The notes under the pieces were generated by a model, which was given only the letters and a program-made list of their open reading frames with translations, was not told the DNA's origin and did no database searches. This document shows positions 7,062 to 14,955 of a DNA stretch of 64,000 nt, piece by piece. The stretch lies in NCBI RefSeq assembly GCF_005771405.1, contig NZ_VAUA01000003.1:186001-250000 (forward strand), in the 5' to 3' direction. Source of the DNA: Parasedimentitalea maritima. Its GTDB lineage: Bacteria; Pseudomonadota; Alphaproteobacteria; Rhodobacterales; Rhodobacteraceae. The translations under genes were made by a program, and so were the position numbers. Positions within the stretch are counted from its first letter, which is position 1; every line of letters starts with the position of its first letter.

Positions 7062-9148
7062 GCACCGCAACCCAAACCTTCGCATTACAAGGGGTTCGCT
7101 GCGCCGGCTGTGTCCTGAAAATTGAACGCAGCCTGCAAGCCCTGCCCGGAGTTCAATTCGCACGCGGCAATGCCACACAAAAGCGTTTGCGTCTTATCTG
7201 GGACGAGGACGAACATAGTTTGGATGGGCTGACCAAATCCATCCAGGATCTGGGGTACGAGGCCAGCGTTTTATCTGGCGATACAAAAGGCCATCAGGAA
7301 CCTTCATTATTGCCCAGGCTTGCCGCAGCAGCGATTGGCATGATGAACATCATGGCTTTCTCTATCTCGGTCTGGTCCGGGTTGGTGACTGATATGGCTG
7401 CCGGGACAATGCAGTTCATGCACTGGCTGTCTGCTGCGGTGGCCCTGCCTGTTGTACTTTATTCGGGGTCCGTTTTTCATACCCCTGCCCTGCGGGCATT
7501 GCGGGTGGGACGCATGACCATGGACACCCCTATTACCCTGGCCATCTGGATTACTTTTGCTGCCAGTCTGTTTGAAACCTGGCGCGGTTCTGATCACGTC
7601 TACTATGATGCTGTCGTATCGCTGATCTTTTTCTTGTTGATTGGCCGAGTGTTGGAACAATCGTTGCGGCGGCGTTCAGGGGATGCTGCTGGAAACTTAC
7701 GAACACTGATGGAGATCACTGCCCATCGCATGGAACCAGACAACACCACTGTCGACATTCCCGCAGACTCATTACGCTCTGGCGACAGAGTTCTTGTTGC
7801 GTCCGGGGAACGCGTGCCCGCTGACGGTATCCTTTTAAGTCAACAAGTAGAGTTGGATGAAAGCATCCTTACCGGTGAGACTCTGCCGCGCTGCGCCATC
7901 AAAGGATCTGAAATAGCAGCCGGTGCAGTGCTGCACACCGGACCCGCCGAAATACAGGTGACCCGAGTCGGTGACGCGGCCCATATCGGGCAGATGGCGC
8001 AGCTGGTTGATGATGTTGTGGCACACAAGGGTGCCATGCAAAATCTGTCGGACCGTTTCGCCGCCGGATACATTCCACTTGTGTTGGGTGGCGGCGGGAT
8101 TGGTTTTCTACTGTGGTATTTTGTGCTGGGTGCCAGCTTTGCCGATGCGCTAATGATTGCTGTCGCCGTATTGGTTGTGACATGCCCATGTGCCGCAGGA
8201 CTGGCAACCCCGGCGGTAACAACCCGTGCTGTCAATTTGCTGTTGCGGGCGGGTGTTGTGGTGAAATCAGGCGAGGCGCTGGAAACCCTTGGTTCAATTG
8301 ATCATATTTTCCTCGACAAAACCGGGACTGCGTCGGAACCAACCCTGACAGTTACTTCAGCCATGGACCGGGCAGTTCTAGACAATGCGCGCAGCCTGGC
8401 TGCCACTAGCCGACATCCCTTGGCCCAGGCTCTGGTAGGCCAACGCACTATATCTTCGGTCACTGGCGCAGTTGAATTTCAGGGGCGGGGCGTCGAGGCG
8501 CCAAACGGTGCCCGTCTTGGTTCCGCAGAATTTGTCGGAGCGCTAACTAAAGAACAAGACAAACCATCTCTTTGGTACCGCACTCCTTTGGGGGACATTC
8601 ATCAAATCATCTTTGACGAAGCCCCGCGCGCAGATCTTGGAGCATTCCTAGCACAGACCAACAAGCGATCCTTGCCCGTTACACTATTGTCAGGTGATAC
8701 CAATCTGGCTGTAAAACGTTTCGCCCAAGAACAGGGATTCTCGGACTGGCTGGGTGAACAAAAACCAAAAGACAAGCTGCAGGTTATTCGAGCCATGCAA
8801 TCCAAAGGTATCGCAACTCTGATGGTGGGCGATGGTATCAACGATAGCGCAGCCTTGGCTGGGGCCTCTGTCTCGGCATCATTCTCGGGTGCCACTCAAA
8901 TTGCGCAGGTCGCCGCAGATATCCTGTTACTGCAAACCCGTCTTTGCCTGATCACCGACGCCATAATGCTGGCGCGTCAGGCCCGTCACCTGATCAAACA
9001 GAACCTTTGGTTTGCAACGGTCTATAATATCATCACCGTTCCACTGGCTCTGTGTGGAATGCTCAATCCCTTGATCGCGGCTTTGCTAATGTCCTCTTCG
9101 TCGCTGATTGTACTCGCCAACGGGCTGCGTCTGAAAGGTCAAAAATGA
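7058..9148 (+). CDS. ccoI: Copper-exporting P1B-type ATPase for cbb3 assembly
   Basis: CcoI/FixI-type P-type ATPase that moves copper across the inner membrane for CuB insertion into cbb3 oxidase. Of 696 residues, the N-terminus is an HMA domain with CAGC at 15-18. The metal-transport motif CPC appears in TCPCAAGLATP, the phosphorylated aspartate in FLDKTGTAS, the actuator loop as TGET, and the hinge as GDGINDSAALAGA. It overlaps the small membrane-protein gene and ccoS by 4 nt each. All catalytic motifs look intact. Confidence 0.95.
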   Translation: MSTATQTFALQGVRCAGCVLKIERSLQALPGVQFARGNATQKRLRLIWDEDEHSLDGLTKSIQDLGYEASVLSGDTKGHQEPSLLPRLAAAAIGMMNIMAFSISVWSGLVTDMAAGTMQFMHWLSAAVALPVVLYSGSVFHTPALRALRVGRMTMDTPITLAIWITFAASLFETWRGSDHVYYDAVVSLIFFLLIGRVLEQSLRRRSGDAAGNLRTLMEITAHRMEPDNTTVDIPADSLRSGDRVLVASGERVPADGILLSQQVELDESILTGETLPRCAIKGSEIAAGAVLHTGPAEIQVTRVGDAAHIGQMAQLVDDVVAHKGAMQNLSDRFAAGYIPLVLGGGGIGFLLWYFVLGASFADALMIAVAVLVVTCPCAAGLATPAVTTRAVNLLLRAGVVVKSGEALETLGSIDHIFLDKTGTASEPTLTVTSAMDRAVLDNARSLAATSRHPLAQALVGQRTISSVTGAVEFQGRGVEAPNGARLGSAEFVGALTKEQDKPSLWYRTPLGDIHQIIFDEAPRADLGAFLAQTNKRSLPVTLLSGDTNLAVKRFAQEQGFSDWLGEQKPKDKLQVIRAMQSKGIATLMVGDGINDSAALAGASVSASFSGATQIAQVAADILLLQTRLCLITDAIMLARQARHLIKQNLWFATVYNIITVPLALCGMLNPLIAALLMSSSSLIVLANGLRLKGQK

Positions 9149-9324
9149 TAGCAATCACCTATCTCATCCCGCTCTCTATTGTCTTGGCAGTTATAACGTT
9201 TGCAGGGTTTCTGTGGACGGTTCGTACCGATCAATATGCTGATCCCGAAGGCGATGCAGCCCGAATGCTCGAGACCGAAGATGTCCCGCTCTCATCACAA
9301 GAACGGGACAACCTGCGCGGTTAG
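9145..9324 (+). CDS. ccoS: cbb3 oxidase maturation protein CcoS
   Basis: A 59-residue single-helix protein needed for cofactor insertion into cbb3 oxidase in organisms where it was tested. The peptide has a hydrophobic segment (about 4-25) followed by RTDQYADPEGDAARML, close to the family signature FWAVRSGQFDDLEGPAHRIL. The start is ATG 9145, overlapping the ccoI stop. Its TAG stop (9322-9324) overlaps the TAA stop of the convergent gene, so the two operons meet with no spacer. Confidence 0.92.
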   Translation: MIAITYLIPLSIVLAVITFAGFLWTVRTDQYADPEGDAARMLETEDVPLSSQERDNLRG

Positions 9325-10100
9325 GCGCTTTTGGGTCGACCTGCAGCGACCCAATAACCGCCGCCCATAAAAATAGCCCCAGCCACCGCATTTCCTGCAC
9401 TAACAAAGGCTAGATTTCTCAACGCGCCTGCCAGCGACACATGTTCTGAATGTTTAGACAGCAGGGCAATTGCAAAGACCGTCATATTGGCAACCGAGTG
9501 CTCAAACCCTGCAGCGATAAAGGCGTAGAGGCAGAACCAGATGAGGGCGATTTTGGCCATGTCATTCGACGTGCGCGCGCCAGTCCAGATTGCCAGGCAA
9601 ACCAGCCAATTGCAGAGCATCCCTTTCAAAAACAACCCAAGGCCATCGCCTTTTATTTTCTTCTCGGCGATCTGATGTAACAGGCTATTTTCTTCGGCTC
9701 CCAATATCAGACCACCACCTCCGTAAACGAACACCACTGCAAGTAAGCTCGCGCCGAGCAAGTTACCTGACCAGCTTGCCAACCAACACCGGATCAGGTC
9801 ACCTAAGCCCGTGCGTCCAGTTAACAGCCCCAGTGTCATGTACATTGTATGGCCGGTGAAGAGTTCTGAACCTGCGTAGATCACCAACATCAGCGCAATG
9901 CCAAAACTTGCCCCCATCACTACCGGGCGAATACCCGGATCAACCCCCTGACCGACTGAGAAAATCAGCAAGATACCCAGCCCAACATAAGCGCCAGCCA
10001 TCATCGACAGAACAAAGAAACCCAATGGGTCCTTCCGCAGGTGTTTGCGCTTTTTCACCGCGAGATCAGCGAAGTTCGATACCGTGTCGTGAAACGTCAT
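9321..10100 (-). CDS. Formate/nitrite transporter (FNT) family channel
   Basis: Pentameric inner-membrane channel family for small monovalent anions (formate, nitrite, hydrosulfide). The 259-residue protein has six hydrophobic segments and FNT-type features: GAYVGLGILL in helix 1, GSELFTGHTMYM at helix 2, WSGNLLGA, KGMLCNWLVCLAIW around the re-entrant loop, and GFEHSVANM. Nitrite is a reasonable cargo given the NO-related neighbours (inference). ATG 10100 was chosen; an in-frame TTG at 10136 would give 12 more residues. The start lies inside the upstream gene and the stop codon overlaps ccoS. Confidence 0.9.
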   Translation of the reverse strand: MTFHDTVSNFADLAVKKRKHLRKDPLGFFVLSMMAGAYVGLGILLIFSVGQGVDPGIRPVVMGASFGIALMLVIYAGSELFTGHTMYMTLGLLTGRTGLGDLIRCWLASWSGNLLGASLLAVVFVYGGGGLILGAEENSLLHQIAEKKIKGDGLGLFLKGMLCNWLVCLAIWTGARTSNDMAKIALIWFCLYAFIAAGFEHSVANMTVFAIALLSKHSEHVSLAGALRNLAFVSAGNAVAGAIFMGGGYWVAAGRPKSA

Positions 10101-10641
10101 TGTCGTCGTCTTTCTTATTTGATGAGATATGTCCAAAGAGCACCGGGATGATCCACCAGAGGATCAACGCGCAGGCGACGTAAACAAATCCGAGCCCCAG
10201 ACGTTGCTGGTCATCCACCAGGTACGAATTGCAAAGTCGCATCGGAGCATGTGTGTAGAGGAAGCCAAGGAACAGCAGCATTGAAATGGCCTGTGCTTTC
10301 AGGAACCCGCGCAGTACAGAACCAACGTGAGACAAGGCGGCAGCAAGTGGCAGACCAACGCAAAGTGGGAGCGTTACAAATTTGGCCGCCATCCAAACCG
10401 GATCCAACAAAGCGGCATCCAAGGAACGGGGCAGCATCCAGATCGCCAGAGACACAAGTGCCAAAACCAATGCGGGGCCCGAGAAGTGTTGTGGCAATCG
10501 AAACCGCCCCCCCAACAGGGCCCCCGCAAGGATCAAGGCAGGAAACTGCGCCAAAACATGGATCACAGGGTCCTGTCCAACCAAAGGCTGCAGGCTACAA
10601 GCAATTGAAAAAGCAGTACCAGCCATGACAATTCGGATCAC
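10066..10641 (-). CDS. Integral membrane protein, possibly oxidase-assembly related
   Basis: A 191-residue protein with about six hydrophobic helices and a charged C-terminal tail. The start is GTG 10641, overlapping the Sco stop (GTGA) with GAGG 7 nt upstream. I do not recognise it firmly. The last helix region, VDDQQRLGLGFVYVACA, recalls the DQQLGG-containing final helix of CtaG-type CuB assembly proteins, which would fit a gene between sco and other reductase genes; that similarity is weak and unverified. Its 3' end overlaps the FNT gene by 35 nt. Confidence 0.7.
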   Translation of the reverse strand: MIRIVMAGTAFSIACSLQPLVGQDPVIHVLAQFPALILAGALLGGRFRLPQHFSGPALVLALVSLAIWMLPRSLDAALLDPVWMAAKFVTLPLCVGLPLAAALSHVGSVLRGFLKAQAISMLLFLGFLYTHAPMRLCNSYLVDDQQRLGLGFVYVACALILWWIIPVLFGHISSNKKDDDNDVSRHGIELR

Positions 10642-11228
10642 AGCATTGCCTCAACTGCTGAACGGATGTCTTCGAACGCCCGTGTATCGTATGCGCCTGC
10701 GAACTCTCCGTTTGGATTTATGACCAAAACTGCGATGTTGTGCTTATAGCCACCCCAACCGTCCGGTATGACAGTGACGCGGAACAAATCTAACAGCCCT
10801 GCCACTACGTCTATTTCCGGTCTCGCGATGGTCCAGGGGTGACCAGATGCGCCATGAGCTTCGCCATATGACTGCAGTTCCGGCAAGCCATCTGCGACTG
10901 GATCAAAGCTGACAGAATACATCGGCACATCCAGCCCCTCGTCCGTCAAATGATCCCGCAACTCAGCAAAGTCACCGCCTGATGTCTGACAGATTGTTGG
11001 ACAGGTGGTGTAAATGAACTCCAGCAGGATGGGTTGCCCCTGCGCGGGCCACATTTGCAGACTGCCATCCATTGTCTCCAGCGAAACGGGCGGAACATGT
11101 ACTGGATTTTCAGCTATCTGGACACGCCGTGCCCCCTCGGCGGTCACCGCCCGCCCCCCGTCTGTAGCTTGCCAGATCGCAGCACAGCCCAACAGGGCTG
11201 CGCTAAGGGTGAAAGTCACCTGTTTCAT
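10638..11228 (-). CDS. Sco1/SenC family copper chaperone
   Basis: Thioredoxin-fold, membrane-anchored periplasmic copper chaperone that loads CuA sites. The 196-residue protein starts at ATG 11228, overlapping the subunit I stop. It has an N-terminal anchor (about 5-19), the copper motif CPTIC at 76-80 and a downstream histidine in GGYKHNIAVLVIN. The CuA subunit II in the same operon is the obvious client (inference from context). Confidence 0.93.
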   Translation of the reverse strand: MKQVTFTLSAALLGCAAIWQATDGGRAVTAEGARRVQIAENPVHVPPVSLETMDGSLQMWPAQGQPILLEFIYTTCPTICQTSGGDFAELRDHLTDEGLDVPMYSVSFDPVADGLPELQSYGEAHGASGHPWTIARPEIDVVAGLLDLFRVTVIPDGWGGYKHNIAVLVINPNGEFAGAYDTRAFEDIRSAVEAML

Positions 11229-12679
11229 TGTGACCGCCTCGCCAGACCCGCCACATACCGCACAACCAATACCAAGGTTGCCAACACCACTATCAGGGCA
11301 AAGCCGCTCGCCAACTGGCTTTGCAACTGCCATTGTTCATAATGCACCGCCCAGCGACGTGGAATGGAACTGGCTCCAGACCACAGGAAGATCAAAACAA
11401 ATCCTGCTCCGCCAAACACGTAGGCGCGAAACACCAGACGATCCAGGTTGGATAGTATGGTGACGGCTTTGTCCCGAACCAGCCAAGCTGCAAAACCAAA
11501 AGCCATGGCGACTTCACCCAGCAACAGGTAGGTATGAAAATGGCCGGGGACCCATTGTGTATTATGCATTAGCTTGTTCACCGAGACCATGCCATCAACC
11601 ATCGCCGGAATGGATCCCAGCCCCCAGCCGACAACACCCAATGTCAGCAAACTGATGGGGAGATCCCACTTCAGCCCTGACCCCTTGATGTAAACCGCTA
11701 GGGAAAACACCGTGACACCAATCAATGGCACGCCTGAGGCGTATGAGACGATCTGGCCCACTGCCATAGTCCAAGCCGGCATGTTTACGTCTTGCAGCAG
11801 GTGGTGGAAGTACACCGCCTGAACAAACACCACGACAGCGGCCCAGGCCCCGATAAACAGCTTGGTCGATTTCCAAGGGCGCCCGGTATAGTCCGGCAGG
11901 ATCTCGTAAACCGCTGTGATTGCCATGTAGATCGTCGCATTGATGAAAACATGCCCAAAGAAGTAAATCGCATTCTTAGCCAACAGCGGATCAACCTCAA
12001 AACTGGGGAGCAGCAGATTAACGATGCTCGCTGCCAATACGGCTGCCCCAAATACAATCCCAATCGTATTGAAAACCAACACACTGGATGCGGCCACAAT
12101 GGTTGGAGGCGGAACATCAGTGCTGTTGTTGGCAAAAAGGTAACGCCAGCCCAAACCACCCAGAAGACCGTTGTAACGACTGGCAATTTTCAACCCCAGT
12201 TCAAGGTAATACAACAGGAATCCAACGCCAATCAGCAAATAGCCAACGCAGAACATAACACCGGCCCAGGCCTCCCATAAACCACCAGACATGGCTGGCA
12301 GTGGGAACAAGAACGTCCATGCCCCACCATATCCGCCGATAAAGATAGACCCAAGGATCAACACCACCCCCGCCAGAAACAGGCCCAAAAACGCGATGTA
12401 GATGCTGGATCTCAGGTTCAAATGGCGCGCAGAGAAGAACCAAAGGATCGCTGCACCGGACAATGCGGCGGATCCGACCATCCCCGCTCCATGAGCCGTC
12501 AGCAACAGATAGAATATCTCGGGATCCAGAGAAATCAGATCCCCCTGCGCGACCCGCATAATCAACCCAAAAACCATCATGAGCAGGAACACCACACCTC
12601 CCAAAAGCATGGTGAATTTCACCAAGGCCTCTTGTGGGTTTGGTCCGCTCTCAGCGGAATGCACATCAGTTGCAGACAT
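11225..12679 (-). CDS. Heme-copper reductase subunit I lacking the oxidase tyrosine (candidate NO reductase)
   Basis: A 484-residue heme-copper superfamily subunit I with about 12 helices. All six metal ligands are visible: His63 and His382 (low-spin heme), His380 (high-spin heme), and His243, His292, His293 (CuB). In A- and B-type oxidases the CuB histidine of helix VI is followed four residues later by the cross-linked tyrosine (HPEVY-type motif); here the motif is GHVFIN with Asn247 in that place. Absence of this tyrosine is typical of NO reductases. Unlike cNOR (Glu at the same position), the subunit pairs with a CuA subunit II. I infer an atypical CuA-dependent NO reductase, related to the less-studied NOR groups of the superfamily. 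Substrate is not proven; a divergent oxygen reductase is the alternative. Confidence 0.85.
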   Translation of the reverse strand: MSATDVHSAESGPNPQEALVKFTMLLGGVVFLLMMVFGLIMRVAQGDLISLDPEIFYLLLTAHGAGMVGSAALSGAAILWFFSARHLNLRSSIYIAFLGLFLAGVVLILGSIFIGGYGGAWTFLFPLPAMSGGLWEAWAGVMFCVGYLLIGVGFLLYYLELGLKIASRYNGLLGGLGWRYLFANNSTDVPPPTIVAASSVLVFNTIGIVFGAAVLAASIVNLLLPSFEVDPLLAKNAIYFFGHVFINATIYMAITAVYEILPDYTGRPWKSTKLFIGAWAAVVVFVQAVYFHHLLQDVNMPAWTMAVGQIVSYASGVPLIGVTVFSLAVYIKGSGLKWDLPISLLTLGVVGWGLGSIPAMVDGMVSVNKLMHNTQWVPGHFHTYLLLGEVAMAFGFAAWLVRDKAVTILSNLDRLVFRAYVFGGAGFVLIFLWSGASSIPRRWAVHYEQWQLQSQLASGFALIVVLATLVLVVRYVAGLARRSQ

Positions 12680-13182
12680 CAGTTTTGCTCCAGTACTTCA
12701 AAGTCATAAGTCATGTCGTGGTGCGCGATGCCGCATAATTCCATACAAAGGATCTGGTATTGCCCGGCCTTGTCAAAGGTGTGGACAACCTTGTTTGTAT
12801 AGGTCGGCATTGCCTGAACCTGCACCACCAGGTTCATGTCCGGGTCATAGATGCCCAATCCGTGGTTGACGTCCTCGGTTGTGACCCGGAACTCCACTTG
12901 CTGCCCAAGAGGAATTTCCGTGGTGTCGGTTTCCCACCACCACTGACCGCTGGTAATATTCACGATCAGTGCATCGTCAGCAGCGGATGTGTGCGGCCAT
13001 TCCCGTAGTGATCCAACCGAAATGACAACCCCAACGGCTATCATCCCCCACAGAAAGCAGGATCGGGTTCGGTTAATGGTTTTGGGTGCCGAGGGACCCT
13101 CTGTGGCCCAGACCGCACGCAGGATCAGCCACCCTGCCACGCCCATCAAACCCAGAGTTATAAGAAGAATCGAAAGCTGCAT
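12679..13182 (-). CDS. CuA-containing heme-copper reductase subunit II
   Basis: Electron-entry subunit, 167 residues, with two N-terminal membrane helices (about 4-24 and 43-60) and a periplasmic cupredoxin domain. All CuA ligands are present: His107, Cys146, Glu148, Cys150, His154 and Met157 (CMELCGIAHHDM). The aromatic patch QWWWE for electron entry is also there. It is short compared with A-type subunit II and lacks a fused cytochrome c. It overlaps subunit I by one start/stop junction (ATGA). It heads the five-gene minus-strand operon, with promoter motifs shared with the divergent Rrf2 regulator. Confidence 0.92.
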   Translation of the reverse strand: MQLSILLITLGLMGVAGWLILRAVWATEGPSAPKTINRTRSCFLWGMIAVGVVISVGSLREWPHTSAADDALIVNITSGQWWWETDTTEIPLGQQVEFRVTTEDVNHGLGIYDPDMNLVVQVQAMPTYTNKVVHTFDKAGQYQILCMELCGIAHHDMTYDFEVLEQN

Positions 13183-13223
13183 ATTGGCCTCACTTTAGTT
13201 GTGCTTCTCGTTCTGGGTACAAA

Positions 13224-13242
13224 TTGGTATTTCAAATGTCAA
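13224..13242. promoter_or_regulatory. NsrR-like operator palindrome (site B)
   Basis: TTGGTATTTCAAATGTCAA is a near-perfect 19-bp palindrome: outer TTG/CAA, ATTT/AAAT inner arms, with compensating purine/pyrimidine changes. It lies between the divergent CuA-reductase operon and the rrf2 gene, and resembles the site at 984-1002 between pseudoazurin and the globin operon. The form fits NsrR-type operators; binding by the adjacent regulator is inference. Confidence 0.65.
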
Positions 13243-13249
13243 TTTTAAT

Positions 13250-13266
13250 TTGCACTTTGAATACCA
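13250..13266. promoter_or_regulatory. Degenerate second NsrR-like half-site (site C)
   Basis: TTGCACTTTGAATACCA, starting 8 nt after the site at 13224-13242, matches the reverse complement of that palindrome apart from a one-base gap, and keeps the TTTGAATACCA half well. It may be a second, weaker site that serves autoregulation of the regulator gene starting at 13291. Confidence 0.45.
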
Positions 13267-13290
13267 GATATAGGATGCTACCAGTGTCCT

Positions 13291-13740
13291 ATGCAGTTAT
13301 CGAAATTTTCAGACTACGCCCTTCGCATATTGATCCATCTGGCAGCTTCGCCTGACCAGTTGCTGTCAACCCGGCAAATTGCTGAGTTGCATGATGCAAA
13401 ATACAATCACCTCGCCAAGATCACTGGCTGGTTGGTCAACGAAGGCTATGCCATCTCATCTCGTGGCCGTGGCGGCGGGCTGAAACTGGCAAAGCATCCT
13501 GACGAGATAAACCTCGGCAAAGTTTTTCGCGCCCTCGAAGCAGACAAACCTTTGGTCGAATGTATGTCGTCTGACGGCGGCAACTGTAGGTTCTCACCTG
13601 CGTGCGGATTGTCGGTTATTCTCGACACCGCACAAGAAGCTTTTTTTCAAAGTTTAGAACAGTTTACCCTGTCTGATCTTCCCCGGATGTCCCCCGGGAT
13701 GAACAAATTGCTAGACATGGTGAACTCTGAAATCGCTTAG
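13291..13740 (+). CDS. Rrf2 family regulator, NsrR-like (Fe-S NO sensor)
   Basis: A 149-residue winged-helix repressor. The N-terminus MQLSKFSDYALRILIHLA and the recognition region YNHLAKITGWL are close to NsrR. Three cysteines for the Fe-S cluster are Cys91, Cys99 and Cys105, ending in FSPACGL as in NsrR's TPACRL. NsrR loses DNA binding when its cluster reacts with NO (known). The first cysteine gap is seven residues here instead of four in E. coli NsrR, an insertion of SSDGG type. Divergent to the CuA reductase operon with palindromes in between, it most likely controls the whole 0.5-13 kb island. Confidence 0.87.
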   Translation: MQLSKFSDYALRILIHLAASPDQLLSTRQIAELHDAKYNHLAKITGWLVNEGYAISSRGRGGGLKLAKHPDEINLGKVFRALEADKPLVECMSSDGGNCRFSPACGLSVILDTAQEAFFQSLEQFTLSDLPRMSPGMNKLLDMVNSEIA

Positions 13741-13769
13741 ATTACTCTAGCCGCGTCGCACTGCCTTAA

Positions 13770-13802
13770 GGCCGGTGCTATCCGCTGCTGGATACACCGG
13801 CC
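13770..13802 (+). terminator. Strong hairpin after the nsrR-like gene
   Basis: GGCCGGTG-(C)-TATCC pairs with GGATA-CACCGGCC around a 6-nt loop, about 30 nt past the regulator's stop codon: a 13-bp stem with one bulge. There is no T run, so it may be a factor-assisted terminator or RNA-stabilising end. It also separates the island from a decayed NmrA gene on the other strand. Confidence 0.5.
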
Positions 13803-13933
13803 CCTGTAGTCCCTAGTGTGGCATGGCGAATGGCGATACCGACAAATTCAGCTCGAGCTTGGATAAACGCCATGATGCACGTGAAGACCACACCTCTGGC
13901 GACCTGAAAGCACCATCTTCGGTCAAGCGTTGG

Positions 13934-14797
13934 TCAAAACGACCCTGCAACCTCTGCTGCGAAGGTGTTGATGTCAGTTGCCCGTTCTCCTGTGATTTTC
14001 TCATAATCACTGGTAGTCGGTTGGTCCTCACCTTCCGACCAGCGCTTGAACAGACTCATGACCGTTTGAACAATCATGTCAGGGGTTCCATAGGCCTCGA
14101 GCCCGGCTTTCTGATCCTCATAAGTTAAGTTCACGTAGATGATATCTTTACCAAGTGGCTTTGAAAATGCCTTGGCAACATCGTCAAAGCTGATCGACTG
14201 CGGGCCGGTTATGTAATGAATTTTGCCATTGAATGCATCCGAGGTCAGCCCAGCCAAGGCGGCCTTAGCAATATCGCGCGCGTCGACCATCGGAATGCGC
14301 GTGTCACCCATGTATTGTGCAAACATCTGGCTGTCTTTCATGAAAGACGCGTGCATCTGTGGGATGTTCTGCATGAAGTAATGGGGTCTCAGAATGACTT
14401 AGTCCAGCCCACTCGCCACCAGATAGTCATCAACCTCAGCATGCTGCTCATACATCGGAAGGCCTTTACTATACTTGGCAGGCTCCGCTGAAAGCCGCAC
14501 AATTTTGCGGACATCTGCTGATTTGGCGCGATCAATCAGCCCCGTATGCAAGTCGGACATGACTGGCGACGGGGCGCTAAGAAGAAATATGGTATCCACG
14601 CCTTCCAGGGCGGCCTCAACACTTCGCCAATCTCCCAACTCAGCGCGGACAGTAGGAATACCCTCCGACGTCATCTTGGCCTCGTTTTCGTCGCTGCGCA
14701 CCATAACGCGATAGCTTTGATCGCTACCTTTCAGAAGCTCGACCAACGGGGTGCCGATGTTGCCAGTGCCGCCTATGATAAGAATTTGATTTTCCAC
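13934..14797 (-). pseudogene. NmrA-like NAD(P)-binding protein, interrupted by an in-frame TAA
   Basis: SDR-type atypical NAD(P)-binding protein of the NmrA/quinone-reductase-like group. Reading starts at GTG 14797 (AGGAG 8 nt upstream) with the nucleotide-binding motif ILIIGGTGNIG, and runs to SGLD at 14402. A TAA at 14399-14401 then stops it. The same frame continues at once with VILRPHYFMQNIPQ, the usual continuation in this family (SGLD-Y/W-ILRP), to a stop at 13934. One base change from a tyrosine codon explains it. The C-terminal half is otherwise intact, so the mutation is recent or a sequencing artefact. Confidence 0.82.
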
Positions 14798-14955
14798 CTT
14801 CTGATCTCCTGTGTGCCCGCTAGTGGGGCGATGTTGCGTTTGCACTTGGAGATAGCAGGTGCAAATACGGTGAAGAACTAGCTATAATCAGGATGTGTCG
14901 TTCCGTCTTTGCACCGATCGACCAGTTCACCGCCACCAATTAGAAAGATCTCGAT

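Noticed and set aside
14399-14401. Programmed stop-codon readthrough in the NmrA gene
   Set aside because: The codon is TAA, not TGA, with no downstream recoding structure noticed. A simple nonsense mutation is more likely.
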